From NCBI GenBank assembly GCA_035630195.1, contig DASQLD010000147.1:1-7282 (forward strand): a stretch of DNA of 7,282 nt. Reading direction: 5' to 3'. The notes under the pieces are model-generated. The model saw only the letters and a list, made by a program, of their open reading frames with translations, did no database searches and was not told where the DNA came from. This DNA comes from DASQDN01 sp035630195. Its GTDB lineage: Bacteria; Acidobacteriota; Terriglobia; Bryobacterales; Bryobacteraceae. Positions 1 through 5,657 of the stretch are shown piece by piece; position 1 is the first letter of the stretch, and each line of letters begins with the position of its first letter. The position numbers and the translations under genes are program-made.

Positions 1-987
1 GGTCCAGGGATGTTGTGCGAATACGTCCGCCATCCGCACGCACTGCTCCGTGTTGACTCGCGCCACCGGAGCCAGATACCTCATGGCGATCTGCGCCGCG
101 ATGCGTCCTTCGCGGACCTGCTGCTGCACCGCTTCCGGCAATGTTTCCACCAACGCCAGACGGCGCGCCACCCATGTCGAGCTTCGGTCGAAACGCTGCG
201 CTAGTTCTTCGATCGTGTAGCCGAGCTTTTCTTCCATCTCAGCCAGCAGCCAACCTTGTTCGAGCGCTGTTTCCGGCTCGCTGTTCATGCGCAGCGAATG
301 CGCCAGTAGCAATGCCTCTGCTTCGCTGATCTCCCAAACGAGCGCGTTGACCGTGTCGCGCCGCAACTGTTTCAGCGCGGCGATGCGCTGATGTCCATCG
401 ATCACCAAATAGCGCTGCTCGTAGGGGATAACGATGATTGGGGTTTGCTGGCCGGTCTCAGCCAACGATGCCAGCAGTTGCCGGAATCGTGCCCGGTGGC
501 GGACCCGGAGATGCTCCAGGCGGCAATCCAGTTGATGAAACTCCAGCGCTTGCGCCACGGGTTTCAGTATGCGCGGGCTGGGATCGGGTCTTTTGCGGCG
601 TGGCGGCGCTGTTGCGCAGAACCCCTGCTGTATCAATGGGATAGATGAATGACTGGTCTTTCGCGGCTTGCCTGAGTAGTGAGCAGGCAAGTGCAATGAA
701 ATCAGCGCCTTTGCCGCCGAACTCGTCTTCGCGAGGTCCCAGGGCAGTTGGTTCAACGGCGCGGGTATGCGGAGCGGTTCCGGATCAGGTGTGTTGTTGT
801 GACGTTGATCGATTCGGTAGGCTGCGGCGTAGCTTGGATTCTTAGCGCGCCAGCTTGCTTGTGTCTTCTGGCGGCGGACGGCTTGGCATTCGCGATTACT
901 GCAGGCTCGCTGGCGCTCTCCCGCTCGCCGATCCGGATAGAACCACCGTCGGCAGATCCGGCAGGGGCGTTTCCGGGTTCGAGGCAT
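1..987 (-). CDS. Zinc-knuckle/ParB-KorB-like DNA-binding protein, C-terminus missing
   Basis: The frame is open without a stop from the ATG at 987-985 to the window edge, giving 329 residues and no stop codon, so the C-terminus lies outside. Residues 9-34 hold a Cys4 cluster (C9-x2-C12-x16-C29-x4-C34, with CRICRRWFYPD and ACSNREC) followed by a basic stretch, QAVRRQKTQASWRAKNPSY. Residues 65-140 are a Pro/Arg-rich linker of low conservation. Residues 165-230 read as a ParB N-terminal domain, with PIIVIP and YLVIDGHQRIAALKQL corresponding to the family's sulfiredoxin-like fold and its G-x-x-R box. Residues 243-300 look like the KorB/ParB helix-turn-helix (YTIEELAQRFDRSSTWVARR, then LPEAVQQQVREGRIA). 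In-frame TGA at 996-994 excludes an upstream start. ParB-family proteins bind centromere or operator sites in plasmid partition and regulation; relatives are also carried by transposons, so the role here (partition, regulator or transposon accessory) is not decided. Domain family assignment is strong, function is inference. Confidence 0.8.
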   Translation of the reverse strand, partial: MPRTRKRPCRICRRWFYPDRRAGERQRACSNRECQAVRRQKTQASWRAKNPSYAAAYRIDQRHNNTPDPEPLRIPAPLNQLPWDLAKTSSAAKALISLHLPAHYSGKPRKTSHSSIPLIQQGFCATAPPRRKRPDPSPRILKPVAQALEFHQLDCRLEHLRVRHRARFRQLLASLAETGQQTPIIVIPYEQRYLVIDGHQRIAALKQLRRDTVNALVWEISEAEALLLAHSLRMNSEPETALEQGWLLAEMEEKLGYTIEELAQRFDRSSTWVARRLALVETLPEAVQQQVREGRIAAQIAMRYLAPVARVNTEQCVRMADVFAQHPWT

Positions 988-1004
988 GCTCCTTCATCAG
1001 ACTG

Positions 1005-1011
1005 CCTCCTT
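1005..1011 (-). promoter_or_regulatory. Strong Shine-Dalgarno AAGGAGG facing the ParB-like gene
   Basis: On the minus strand AAGGAGG lies 7 nt upstream of an ATG at 997-995, an ideal spacing. That ATG opens a 33-codon frame (MKEHASN..., stop at 896) out of register with the ParB-like frame. The ATG of the ParB-like frame at 987 has only an AAGGAG one base away, too close to act as a normal ribosome-binding site. Either ribosomes reach 987 from this site despite the 17-nt spacing, or the two frames are coupled, or the gene's 5' end has been altered. Confidence 0.55.
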
Positions 1012-1013
1012 GG

Positions 1014-1056
1014 TGGTCAACTTCTCGCGAGCAGAAGTGGTCAACTTCTCGCGAGC
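1014..1056. repeat. Two tandem 24-bp units with CTCGCGAG palindrome
   Basis: TGGTCAACTTCTCGCGAGC occurs at 1014-1032 and identically at 1038-1056, a period of 24 bp. Each copy contains the perfect 8-bp palindrome CTCGCGAG, and the first is further framed by CTTCT and AGAAG (1021-1037). The pair sits in the 88-bp gap between the divergent ParB-like gene (start 987) and the TIGR03437 gene (start 1076). The position fits an operator bound by the ParB-like protein or a set of transposase-binding sites at the end of a mobile element. Because 24 is a multiple of three, the repeat also reads VVNFSRA twice in the plus frame that continues into the TIGR03437 gene; I regard that as coincidental. Confidence 0.75.
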
Positions 1057-1075
1057 GCCGAAGACGTCTGCGCTC

Positions 1076-2530
1076 ATGTTGCAGCGCCTTTCCATTATTT
1101 CCGTGGTCGTCGCCGGTGCGTATGCGCAAGCAGCACCAGTGGTAGGCGGCGTTGTGAACGCTGCGACCTTTAAAAGCGGTGCAATTGCACCAGGAACATT
1201 GATCACAATCTTCGGCAGTGGTCTGTCGACTTCCACAGGGACGGCGTCTAGCGTGCCATTGCCGACTACACTAGCTGGGACGGTCGTCCTTCTAAACGAA
1301 CAGCCGATTTCACTCAGCTTCGTGTCGCCCGGCCAGATAAATGCTCAACTACCTTTCAAACTGCCCAATGGTTCGGCGAGGCTGACTATTCGTGATGCCA
1401 ATGGCGGTACGGCGTCCGCCTCGATACCAATTGCAGACTCCTCGCCTGGAATTTTTACCATTACAGCCGACGGCAAGGGTGAAGCAATTGCAACGCACTC
1501 CGATTCATCTCTGATCAAGCGTGCGAGCGGTAAATACGCGCGTGGTGGCGAGACCGTAGTTTTGTACTGCACAGGGTTGGGTGACGTAGATGGTACTCCG
1601 TTCGCGGGAGAGCCTGCACCCATTTCGCCGCTGCCGAGCGCCATTCAAAAAGTAGAGGTGATCATGAATGGAAAGCCGGCAAACGTCGTATACGCCGGGC
1701 TCACTCCGGGCTCCGTCGGCCTTTATCAAATCAATGTTGTTGTGCCCGACCAACTTGGCGGTGACGTATCTACTCGTATTCGCATCGGCACGTCAACGAG
1801 CAACGAGACAACCATCAATGTGAGCGGGACGTTCACTCTGGGCGTGCGATATACCGGTGTGCTGCAACCCCGCGACTCTTCGGAGAAGCTGCAGCTTGAG
1901 TTCAGCGGGCTGTCAACGACTGGGAACCTTTTCACGGGTGCGTACACGATCAGTCGTCAAGGAGTGACTATGGACCGGGGAACTTTCGCCTTTCAACGTA
2001 CAGAATCGATCTTGGTTGTACAGGGAAAATCGACTGCGGGAGATTCATTCTACGCAAAGATGGATACGTTTGATGCCGGCCAAAGTTTCATCGGCGTACT
2101 CTTGCAGGATTCGCAGAAACAAGACAGTTGGTATGCAGAGTTCACAATTGTTATAGTTACCGCCACCACACCGGTGCCACCAGCAGTTCTGCCCGGCCGG
2201 CCGCTGTCCAGTGCGGCTGTGGAAGGGGCGTCGGTCTTCGGTCAACATGGAAAGTATCTCGGAAAGATTACCTGGAACAGTTTCGATCGTGAGTCCATCG
2301 GTAATACGTTCGGACCACATGGCAGCGACTACTCTGCGACGAGCATCTTCAATTCGTTTAGCCAGGACGGAAGCGAGTTCTCGGCGCTCAGTGCATTCAA
2401 CGAACTTGCTGGGCGTCCTCCAATCATTTACGTGAACGGTCAAGCAAAGTGGTATTCAAGCGTAAAAGCCACCAAAACACCAAGGATCGCCCCTTCGCAA
2501 CTGTATTGGTGCATTGGAAGATCTAAGTAG
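1076..2530 (+). CDS. Secreted TIGR03437-domain protein with C-terminal 16-residue repeats
   Basis: I place the start at 1076 (484 residues) because MLQRLSIISVVVAGAYAQAAP makes a plausible Sec signal peptide with an AQA cleavage site, while the 30 extra upstream codons read through the tandem DNA repeat and look non-coding. No good ribosome-binding site precedes 1076. Residues 22-250 match the TIGR03437 family typical of Solibacter: GVVNAATF, IAPGTLITIFGSGL, LSFVSPGQINAQLPF, SPGIFT, VVLYCTGLGDVDG and VNVVVP-like VVVPDQLGG. Residues 251-375 are a beta-rich segment without a recognised domain. Residues 393-484 contain NSFDRESIGNTFG and two 16-residue units rich in Asn, Gly-Ser and aromatic residues. 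I predict a secreted or surface beta-sandwich protein; no enzymatic residues are evident. Family assignment is confident, the biological role is unknown. The gene is divergent from the ParB-like gene and stands alone. Confidence 0.85.
   Translation: MLQRLSIISVVVAGAYAQAAPVVGGVVNAATFKSGAIAPGTLITIFGSGLSTSTGTASSVPLPTTLAGTVVLLNEQPISLSFVSPGQINAQLPFKLPNGSARLTIRDANGGTASASIPIADSSPGIFTITADGKGEAIATHSDSSLIKRASGKYARGGETVVLYCTGLGDVDGTPFAGEPAPISPLPSAIQKVEVIMNGKPANVVYAGLTPGSVGLYQINVVVPDQLGGDVSTRIRIGTSTSNETTINVSGTFTLGVRYTGVLQPRDSSEKLQLEFSGLSTTGNLFTGAYTISRQGVTMDRGTFAFQRTESILVVQGKSTAGDSFYAKMDTFDAGQSFIGVLLQDSQKQDSWYAEFTIVIVTATTPVPPAVLPGRPLSSAAVEGASVFGQHGKYLGKITWNSFDRESIGNTFGPHGSDYSATSIFNSFSQDGSEFSALSAFNELAGRPPIIYVNGQAKWYSSVKATKTPRIAPSQLYWCIGRSK
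2294..2422 (+). repeat. Degenerate 16-residue protein repeat region
   Basis: Residues 407-449 of the TIGR03437 protein read SIGNTFGPHGSDYSAT, SIFNSFSQDGSEFSAL and then a truncated SAFNELAGRPP. The shared pattern is S-I/A-x-N-x-F/L-x-x-x-G-S-D/E-Y/F-S-A-x. Similar N-x-F/Y-G-x-x-G-S-x-Y-S repeats followed by a Pro-Pro occur in many bacterial hypothetical proteins, which is from memory. The aromatic and Gly-Ser spacing suggests a small repetitive beta structure. Confidence 0.65.
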
Positions 2531-2899
2531 TACCCGCGTTCTCCGCTTTTATTAGCGCAGTTCTAGAGATGTGGTGAATTGACATGTGCGAAGCTCGTCC
2601 AACGAAACGCAGAATGGTCTTCACCGGCCTTCGTGAACCCAGGAACGGATCGACAACCATCTTGAGGAATCGGCATGTTACTCAAGGTGTCAATCAATGA
2701 ATGTGTGATTAGACGACTGTTTTCCCTAAACACCAGTAGCTCCCGATTGTTTAATAACTGACTGCTGATCCCTCTCAGAGAGCCGAGATTTCTGGCAGTG
2801 AAGATAACCTTGGTTCTACGGCGTTAACCGCAAGGTAGTACGTTCGAATTCTAGATGGGAGCCAAACTCTTGTACTGCGAACGTCTCTGCAAGTCGGCC
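2531..2899. other. Non-coding stretch, no gene recognised
   Basis: About 370 bp between the TIGR03437 stop and the insertion sequence. It is visibly more AT-rich than the flanking genes and broken by stops in all frames. I found no family motif on either strand, no convincing terminator after 2530 (only a 4-bp CGCT/AGCG stem near 2547-2560) and no tRNA. The stretch continues across the insertion sequence into 4541. Confidence 0.5.
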
Positions 2900-2903
2900 A
2901 ACT
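2900..2903. repeat. Left target-site duplication AACT
   Basis: AACT lies directly outside the left inverted repeat and recurs directly outside the right one (4537-4540). A 4-bp match alone is weak, but its exact abutment with both inverted-repeat ends supports a transposition footprint. Confidence 0.7.
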
Positions 2904-2920
2904 ACTTTCCGTCGCAAAAT
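2904..2920. repeat. Left terminal inverted repeat of the insertion sequence
   Basis: ACTTTCCGTCGCAAAAT here is the exact reverse complement of 4520-4536. Beyond it, GACCTTGTCGGACC resembles the corresponding inner sequence of the right end with a one-base gap. Confidence 0.88.
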
Positions 2921-2985
2921 GACCTTGTCGGACCCGCGCAGGGAACTCTTCACGGCTGGTTGAGTCGAGTTCGGCTGGCGATCTC

Positions 2986-3015
2986 CCGCCCTCGCTCCCG
3001 CAGGAGCGGGGGCGG
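2986..3015. terminator. Very stable GC-rich hairpin after the transposase stop
   Basis: The arms 2986-2998 and 3003-3015 pair over 13 bp, all Watson-Crick except one G-T, around the 4-nt loop CGCA (2999-3002). It starts 14 bp past the transposase stop on the minus strand. There is no T-run on either strand, so a classical intrinsic terminator is doubtful; it could block read-through or protect the transcript end, or be a dispersed palindromic repeat. Confidence 0.5.
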
Positions 3016-3029
3016 CACCGTCGCCCTAG

Positions 3030-4424
3030 TCACGCACGGGGCACCGCTAATACATTCCCGATGTTGATTAGGTTGTCGGCAATCACTCCGAACCCAACCC
3101 AGCGCTTCATGCCGTCGACGCCACGATAGCGGCATCGACTGAGGCCGTGGCGGCACTTGAGCACGCTGATGCGTCCTTCGCAGCCAGTTCTCCACGACTG
3201 AGCTTTTTTGAACCAGCGGTTCTTTTCCAGTTTCTTTCGCTCCGGACTACGCGTGCTGCGATTCGGTACCGCCACCCACTTCACGCCCTTGTGCTGCGCT
3301 GCGCGTTCTTGTGCCTGCGAGTAGAAACCAGCATAGGCCGCCACTAGCCTGGGCACTCTCCCGAGAATCCGTTCGTGCGCTTCAACCACCGGCAGCAGTA
3401 ACGCCGCGGTCGCTTGGGCGCCCATCGAAAACTTCATAATGGATGATGTCTGGTTCTCTGCTTCTTGTATCCTTACCAGCTTGCCATTGGGTGGGTTTGC
3501 TTGCTTTGCCTTTGCGAATGATCCCGGTGTGCGGCTCGAACACACTGACGATTTTTCCCGGCAACTGTGCAGCCCCTGGAACACGCGTGCCGTCGTCTGC
3601 AGGACTACTTGCCGTACTCGGCTCGCCATTTCCGTCAGTGTCGCCGTGAGTGGCTGAAGCTTTCGCTTCTTACCTCAACTTAAGCCTTCCACTTCAGCGA
3701 CCACGCGCTGCGCATCATTGAGAATCTGCCGGGTCAGGCGGAGCAACTCGCGGTAATGCTTCTTCCGATCTTCCTCGCCGTCCTCGCCTTTGCGCCGCGC
3801 AGAAATGCGATTGCGATCACACGCTTGTTCACGCTACGCATCCGGTTTCGCACGCTACGCTTCAGCTTGCCTGCCCGCGTCTCAATCTTCGTCATCGTCC
3901 GCGTGAGCACACGCGCGCGGTCACCGAGCAGGCTGGAGTCAGTGGGGTAATGAATATTGGTTTCCACGACAGTGGTATCGACCCGCATCTTCCTGCCTGC
4001 AATGACATCCTTCTCGCGCGCAAGTTCGACTAGTCGCCGATGCAGATCGCCAATCACCTCACCGGTGATCGCCTGTTCAATGCGCGCCAACGTCTTGGCA
4101 TCCGGTACCTTGCCTAATCCGATTCTGCAAAAAATCGCGATAGGCGAGGTTGGCCCGGACTTCCCGCTCCAAGGTGTCATAGCGCCAGTTGCGTACATGC
4201 TTGAGCAGCAACAGCCGCAGCGCCATCTCAGCCGGTGTTTGCGAACGACCTCTGGTGTGGCTGTTCTGGCGCCGTTGTCCTTGTGCTTCGTGCACGCAGT
4301 CGACGAGTTCCTCATCATCCAGAAGCTCGTCCGCCACAATCCTCCAAGGTTCCCAAAGCGACTTAACGTCTTCGGCTACGATACCTTCCCACAACGTCTG
4401 CTGTGGCTGCTTGCGTCTCGTCAT
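3030..4424 (-). pseudogene. DDE transposase (IS5/ISNCY-like), multiply frameshifted
   Basis: Start ATG at 4424 (MTRRKQPQQTLWEGIV). The N-terminal region (VKSLWEPWRIVADELLDD, LLLLKHVRNWRYDTLEREV) resembles DUF772 of this transposase type. The frame then shifts by one near 4129-4134 (a run of six T on the coding strand) into VPDAKTLARIEQ and GRKMRVDTTVVETNIHYPTD, with the first catalytic Asp at 3979-3977. A second shift near 3803-3807 leads to KKHYRELLRLTRQILND, followed by an in-frame TGA at 3677-3675. Four more shifts occur near 3570, 3487, 3450 and 3391. The final segment runs to the TGA at 3032-3030 with NRSTRSPERKK, TGCEGRISVLK (catalytic Glu at 3179-3177) and WVGFGVIADNLINIG. At the second catalytic position the expected RLVAADAGF reads RLVAAYAGF, an Asp-to-Tyr change at 3335-3333. 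The coding content would give about 464 residues if repaired. The gene cannot make a working enzyme. Confidence 0.9.
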
Positions 4425-4519
4425 GCCTCAGGATAAGACCGCCTGAAACAAGATCAATAGTGAATGTTTCCACACCCACTAGGGATCTGAATTGTGTTTG
4501 GCGCGAACCGGAAGGCTCA

Positions 4520-4536
4520 ATTTTGCGACGGAAAGT
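4520..4536. repeat. Right terminal inverted repeat of the insertion sequence
   Basis: ATTTTGCGACGGAAAGT is the exact reverse complement of 2904-2920. It lies 96 bp upstream of the transposase start codon, so the transposase promoter, if any, would fall between the two. Confidence 0.88.
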
Positions 4537-4540
4537 AACT
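4537..4540. repeat. Right target-site duplication AACT
   Basis: Matches 2900-2903 and abuts the right inverted repeat. Removing one copy and the element joins 2903 to 4541 as the inferred pre-insertion sequence. Confidence 0.7.
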
Positions 4541-4714
4541 AGAAAACACCAAAATGTTCGCGAAATGACCAATACTCGGGCGGGGTGTTTCTCTCCGGCC
4601 TTGCAAAACCGACTCCGCGCCCACCGCAAATGCGCGTGGAGGGCCTTTTCAGGAGACGTTCTCACCGTCTCACTCCATGGGTGCTCTTTTGGTTAACTGA
4701 CTGGTCTTCTGCCC
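4541..4714. other. Short non-coding stretch between insertion sequence and fossils
   Basis: About 170 bp that would have been contiguous with 2903 before the insertion. No coding similarity or promoter was recognised. The plus strand holds GAGACGTTCTCACCGTCTCA near 4652-4671, a loose inverted repeat of GAGACG/CGTCTC, perhaps part of an older element end. Confidence 0.35.
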
Positions 4715-4840
4715 TACTGGCATGATCGCGCCCTTCATAAGCGCGACGAGATCGAACGATTGTTCCGCAGGCTCGAAGGCTTCCGCCGCATCTTCTCCTG
4801 TTTTGAAAACGTGACGTTGTCTTTCATTCCTTTGCTCCGC
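4715..4840 (+). pseudogene. IS5-type transposase C-terminal remnant
   Basis: The plus frame from about 4715 reads WHDRALHKRDEIERLFRRLE, then GFRRIFSCFENVTLSFIPL. This is the conserved C-terminal pattern of IS5-family (IS427/IS1031-like) transposases, usually R-N-x-I-E-R-L-F-x-R-L-K-x-F-R-R-I-x-x-R-x-x-K. Only about 40 residues remain: a TAA lies just upstream in frame, no N-terminal part or earlier catalytic motif is present, and the frame merges downstream into sequence that codes for a different relic. It is a fossil of an older insertion. Confidence 0.65.
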
Positions 4841-4842
4841 CG

Positions 4843-5222
4843 GTGGCTGAGTTATCCTTACTTAATCTTCTGTTCCGGTCCGCTGCTGAGATCCTCCAGG
4901 AGTTCGATCTGCCAAGAGATGGGCCACATTACCGCAGACTCGTTGATGGCTTGAAGCGGATCTTTACTAGCACCATATACTTCGGCACAGAATCACCGGC
5001 AGGCAGGCAAGAGGTCTGGGAAAGTCGTCGATTCCACTTCTTCGATCGGCTGCGAATCTGGTGCAACCGTGCTCCGGACGAAGAATTCCAAGAGCAGCGG
5101 GCCGAGTGCAACATCATCGGTCTGAGTGAGTCCTTCTGGCAAGAGATTCAGGCGCACCCGATTCCGTCGACAATCGGGTTGTTCGAGAGCTCACGAACAT
5201 ACCCGGCTGCCTCGACATGCGG
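4843..5222 (+). pseudogene. Plasmid RepA-like replication initiator remnant, frameshifted
   Basis: An internal piece of a replication initiator protein A (RPA-type) gene is readable: FRSAAEILQEFDLPRDGPHY, RRLVDGLKRIFTSTIYFGTE, RRFHFFDRLRIW and GLSESFWQEIQAHPIP. These fit my recollection of that family (HYRRL-x-x-G-x-x-R-I-F, S-x-x-FW-x-E-I). At about 5166 one base is missing; after a -1 shift the frame continues VDNRVVRELTNIPGCLDM, again family-like. Past about 5220 the expected WLxYR region and winged-helix C-terminus are not recognisable, and the N-terminal DNA-binding part is absent, replaced by the IS5-type remnant. Intact members are a few hundred residues and start plasmid replication by binding iterons; no iterons are visible here. 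The relic suggests that part of this region came from a plasmid. Confidence 0.65.
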
Positions 5223-5657
5223 GTAGGCTCCCGGGTGTGCGAACTCCGCGCGTGCATAACCACCGACACACTCCGGCATGCGATGCGCAGGTGTAGGATG
5301 CCAGAATGGGTGAGTTCCTGCGTATTGAAAGCAAAGGGAAGCGGCGTGTTCGTGCCAGACTTCGTGAGAAAAACGTGTCATAGAAAATGGCAAGATCCTA
5401 CAGCTTTGCCACTATTGTTGGCATGATCCTAGACGACGCCCGTCAAGATGCCAAGTGCAAGGTGTTGGACAGGCATTGGCAAGCGCTTGTTCCGTTCGGG
5501 AACTGATCTTATGGTATTGGCGTCGCGTGCTGCAAAGACGCGACCAGCGCTGCGCCGATGCAACTCGTATGAACCGATTAGGAGTCTGTACACTGCGTTG
5601 CGCTCGAATGCCGGGCATCCGTCCACTGCCCAACGATGCTCGCACTCGACCAATCGG
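5223..5657. other. Stretch without recognisable gene
   Basis: About 435 bp. Short open frames exist on both strands, but none shows a family motif, a good ribosome-binding site or consistent codon use. It probably holds further decayed sequence from the plasmid- or transposon-derived segment and the 3' flank of the outer-membrane protein gene. No terminator hairpin with a T-run was found for the gene ending at 5658. Confidence 0.45.

Larger units (their letters stand above)
2904..4536 (-). mobile_element. Complete insertion sequence (1,633 bp) with dead transposase
   Basis: The element is bounded by 17-bp perfect inverted repeats (2904-2920 and 4520-4536) and flanked by AACT direct repeats. 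It holds a single transposase gene on the minus strand (4424 to 3030) that fills most of the element, plus about 95 bp of leader and 109 bp after the stop. The transposase belongs to the DDE group with an N-terminal DUF772-like region, the type often labelled IS5-like, IS1182-like or ISNCY; I cannot fix the family without a search. The gene is heavily frameshifted, so the copy could only move if a related transposase acted on its ends in trans. The inverted repeats remain partly similar inward of the perfect 17 bp. Confidence 0.85.

Noticed and set aside
986..1075. In-frame 30-codon extension upstream of the TIGR03437 gene, which would start at 986.
   Set aside because: It runs through the tandem DNA repeat, overlaps the start region of the divergent gene and would bury the signal peptide.
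4129..4134. Run of six T on the transposase coding strand at a frame change, suggesting programmed frameshifting as in many insertion sequences.
   Set aside because: Restoring the frame needs a +1 (or -2) shift, not the usual -1, and the gene has six further lesions, so an inserted T during decay is simpler.
5148..5426. Short open frames on both strands after the RepA relic, considered as its C-terminus or a small gene.
   Set aside because: None aligns by eye with the expected winged-helix end of RepA, and none has a plausible ribosome-binding site or motif.
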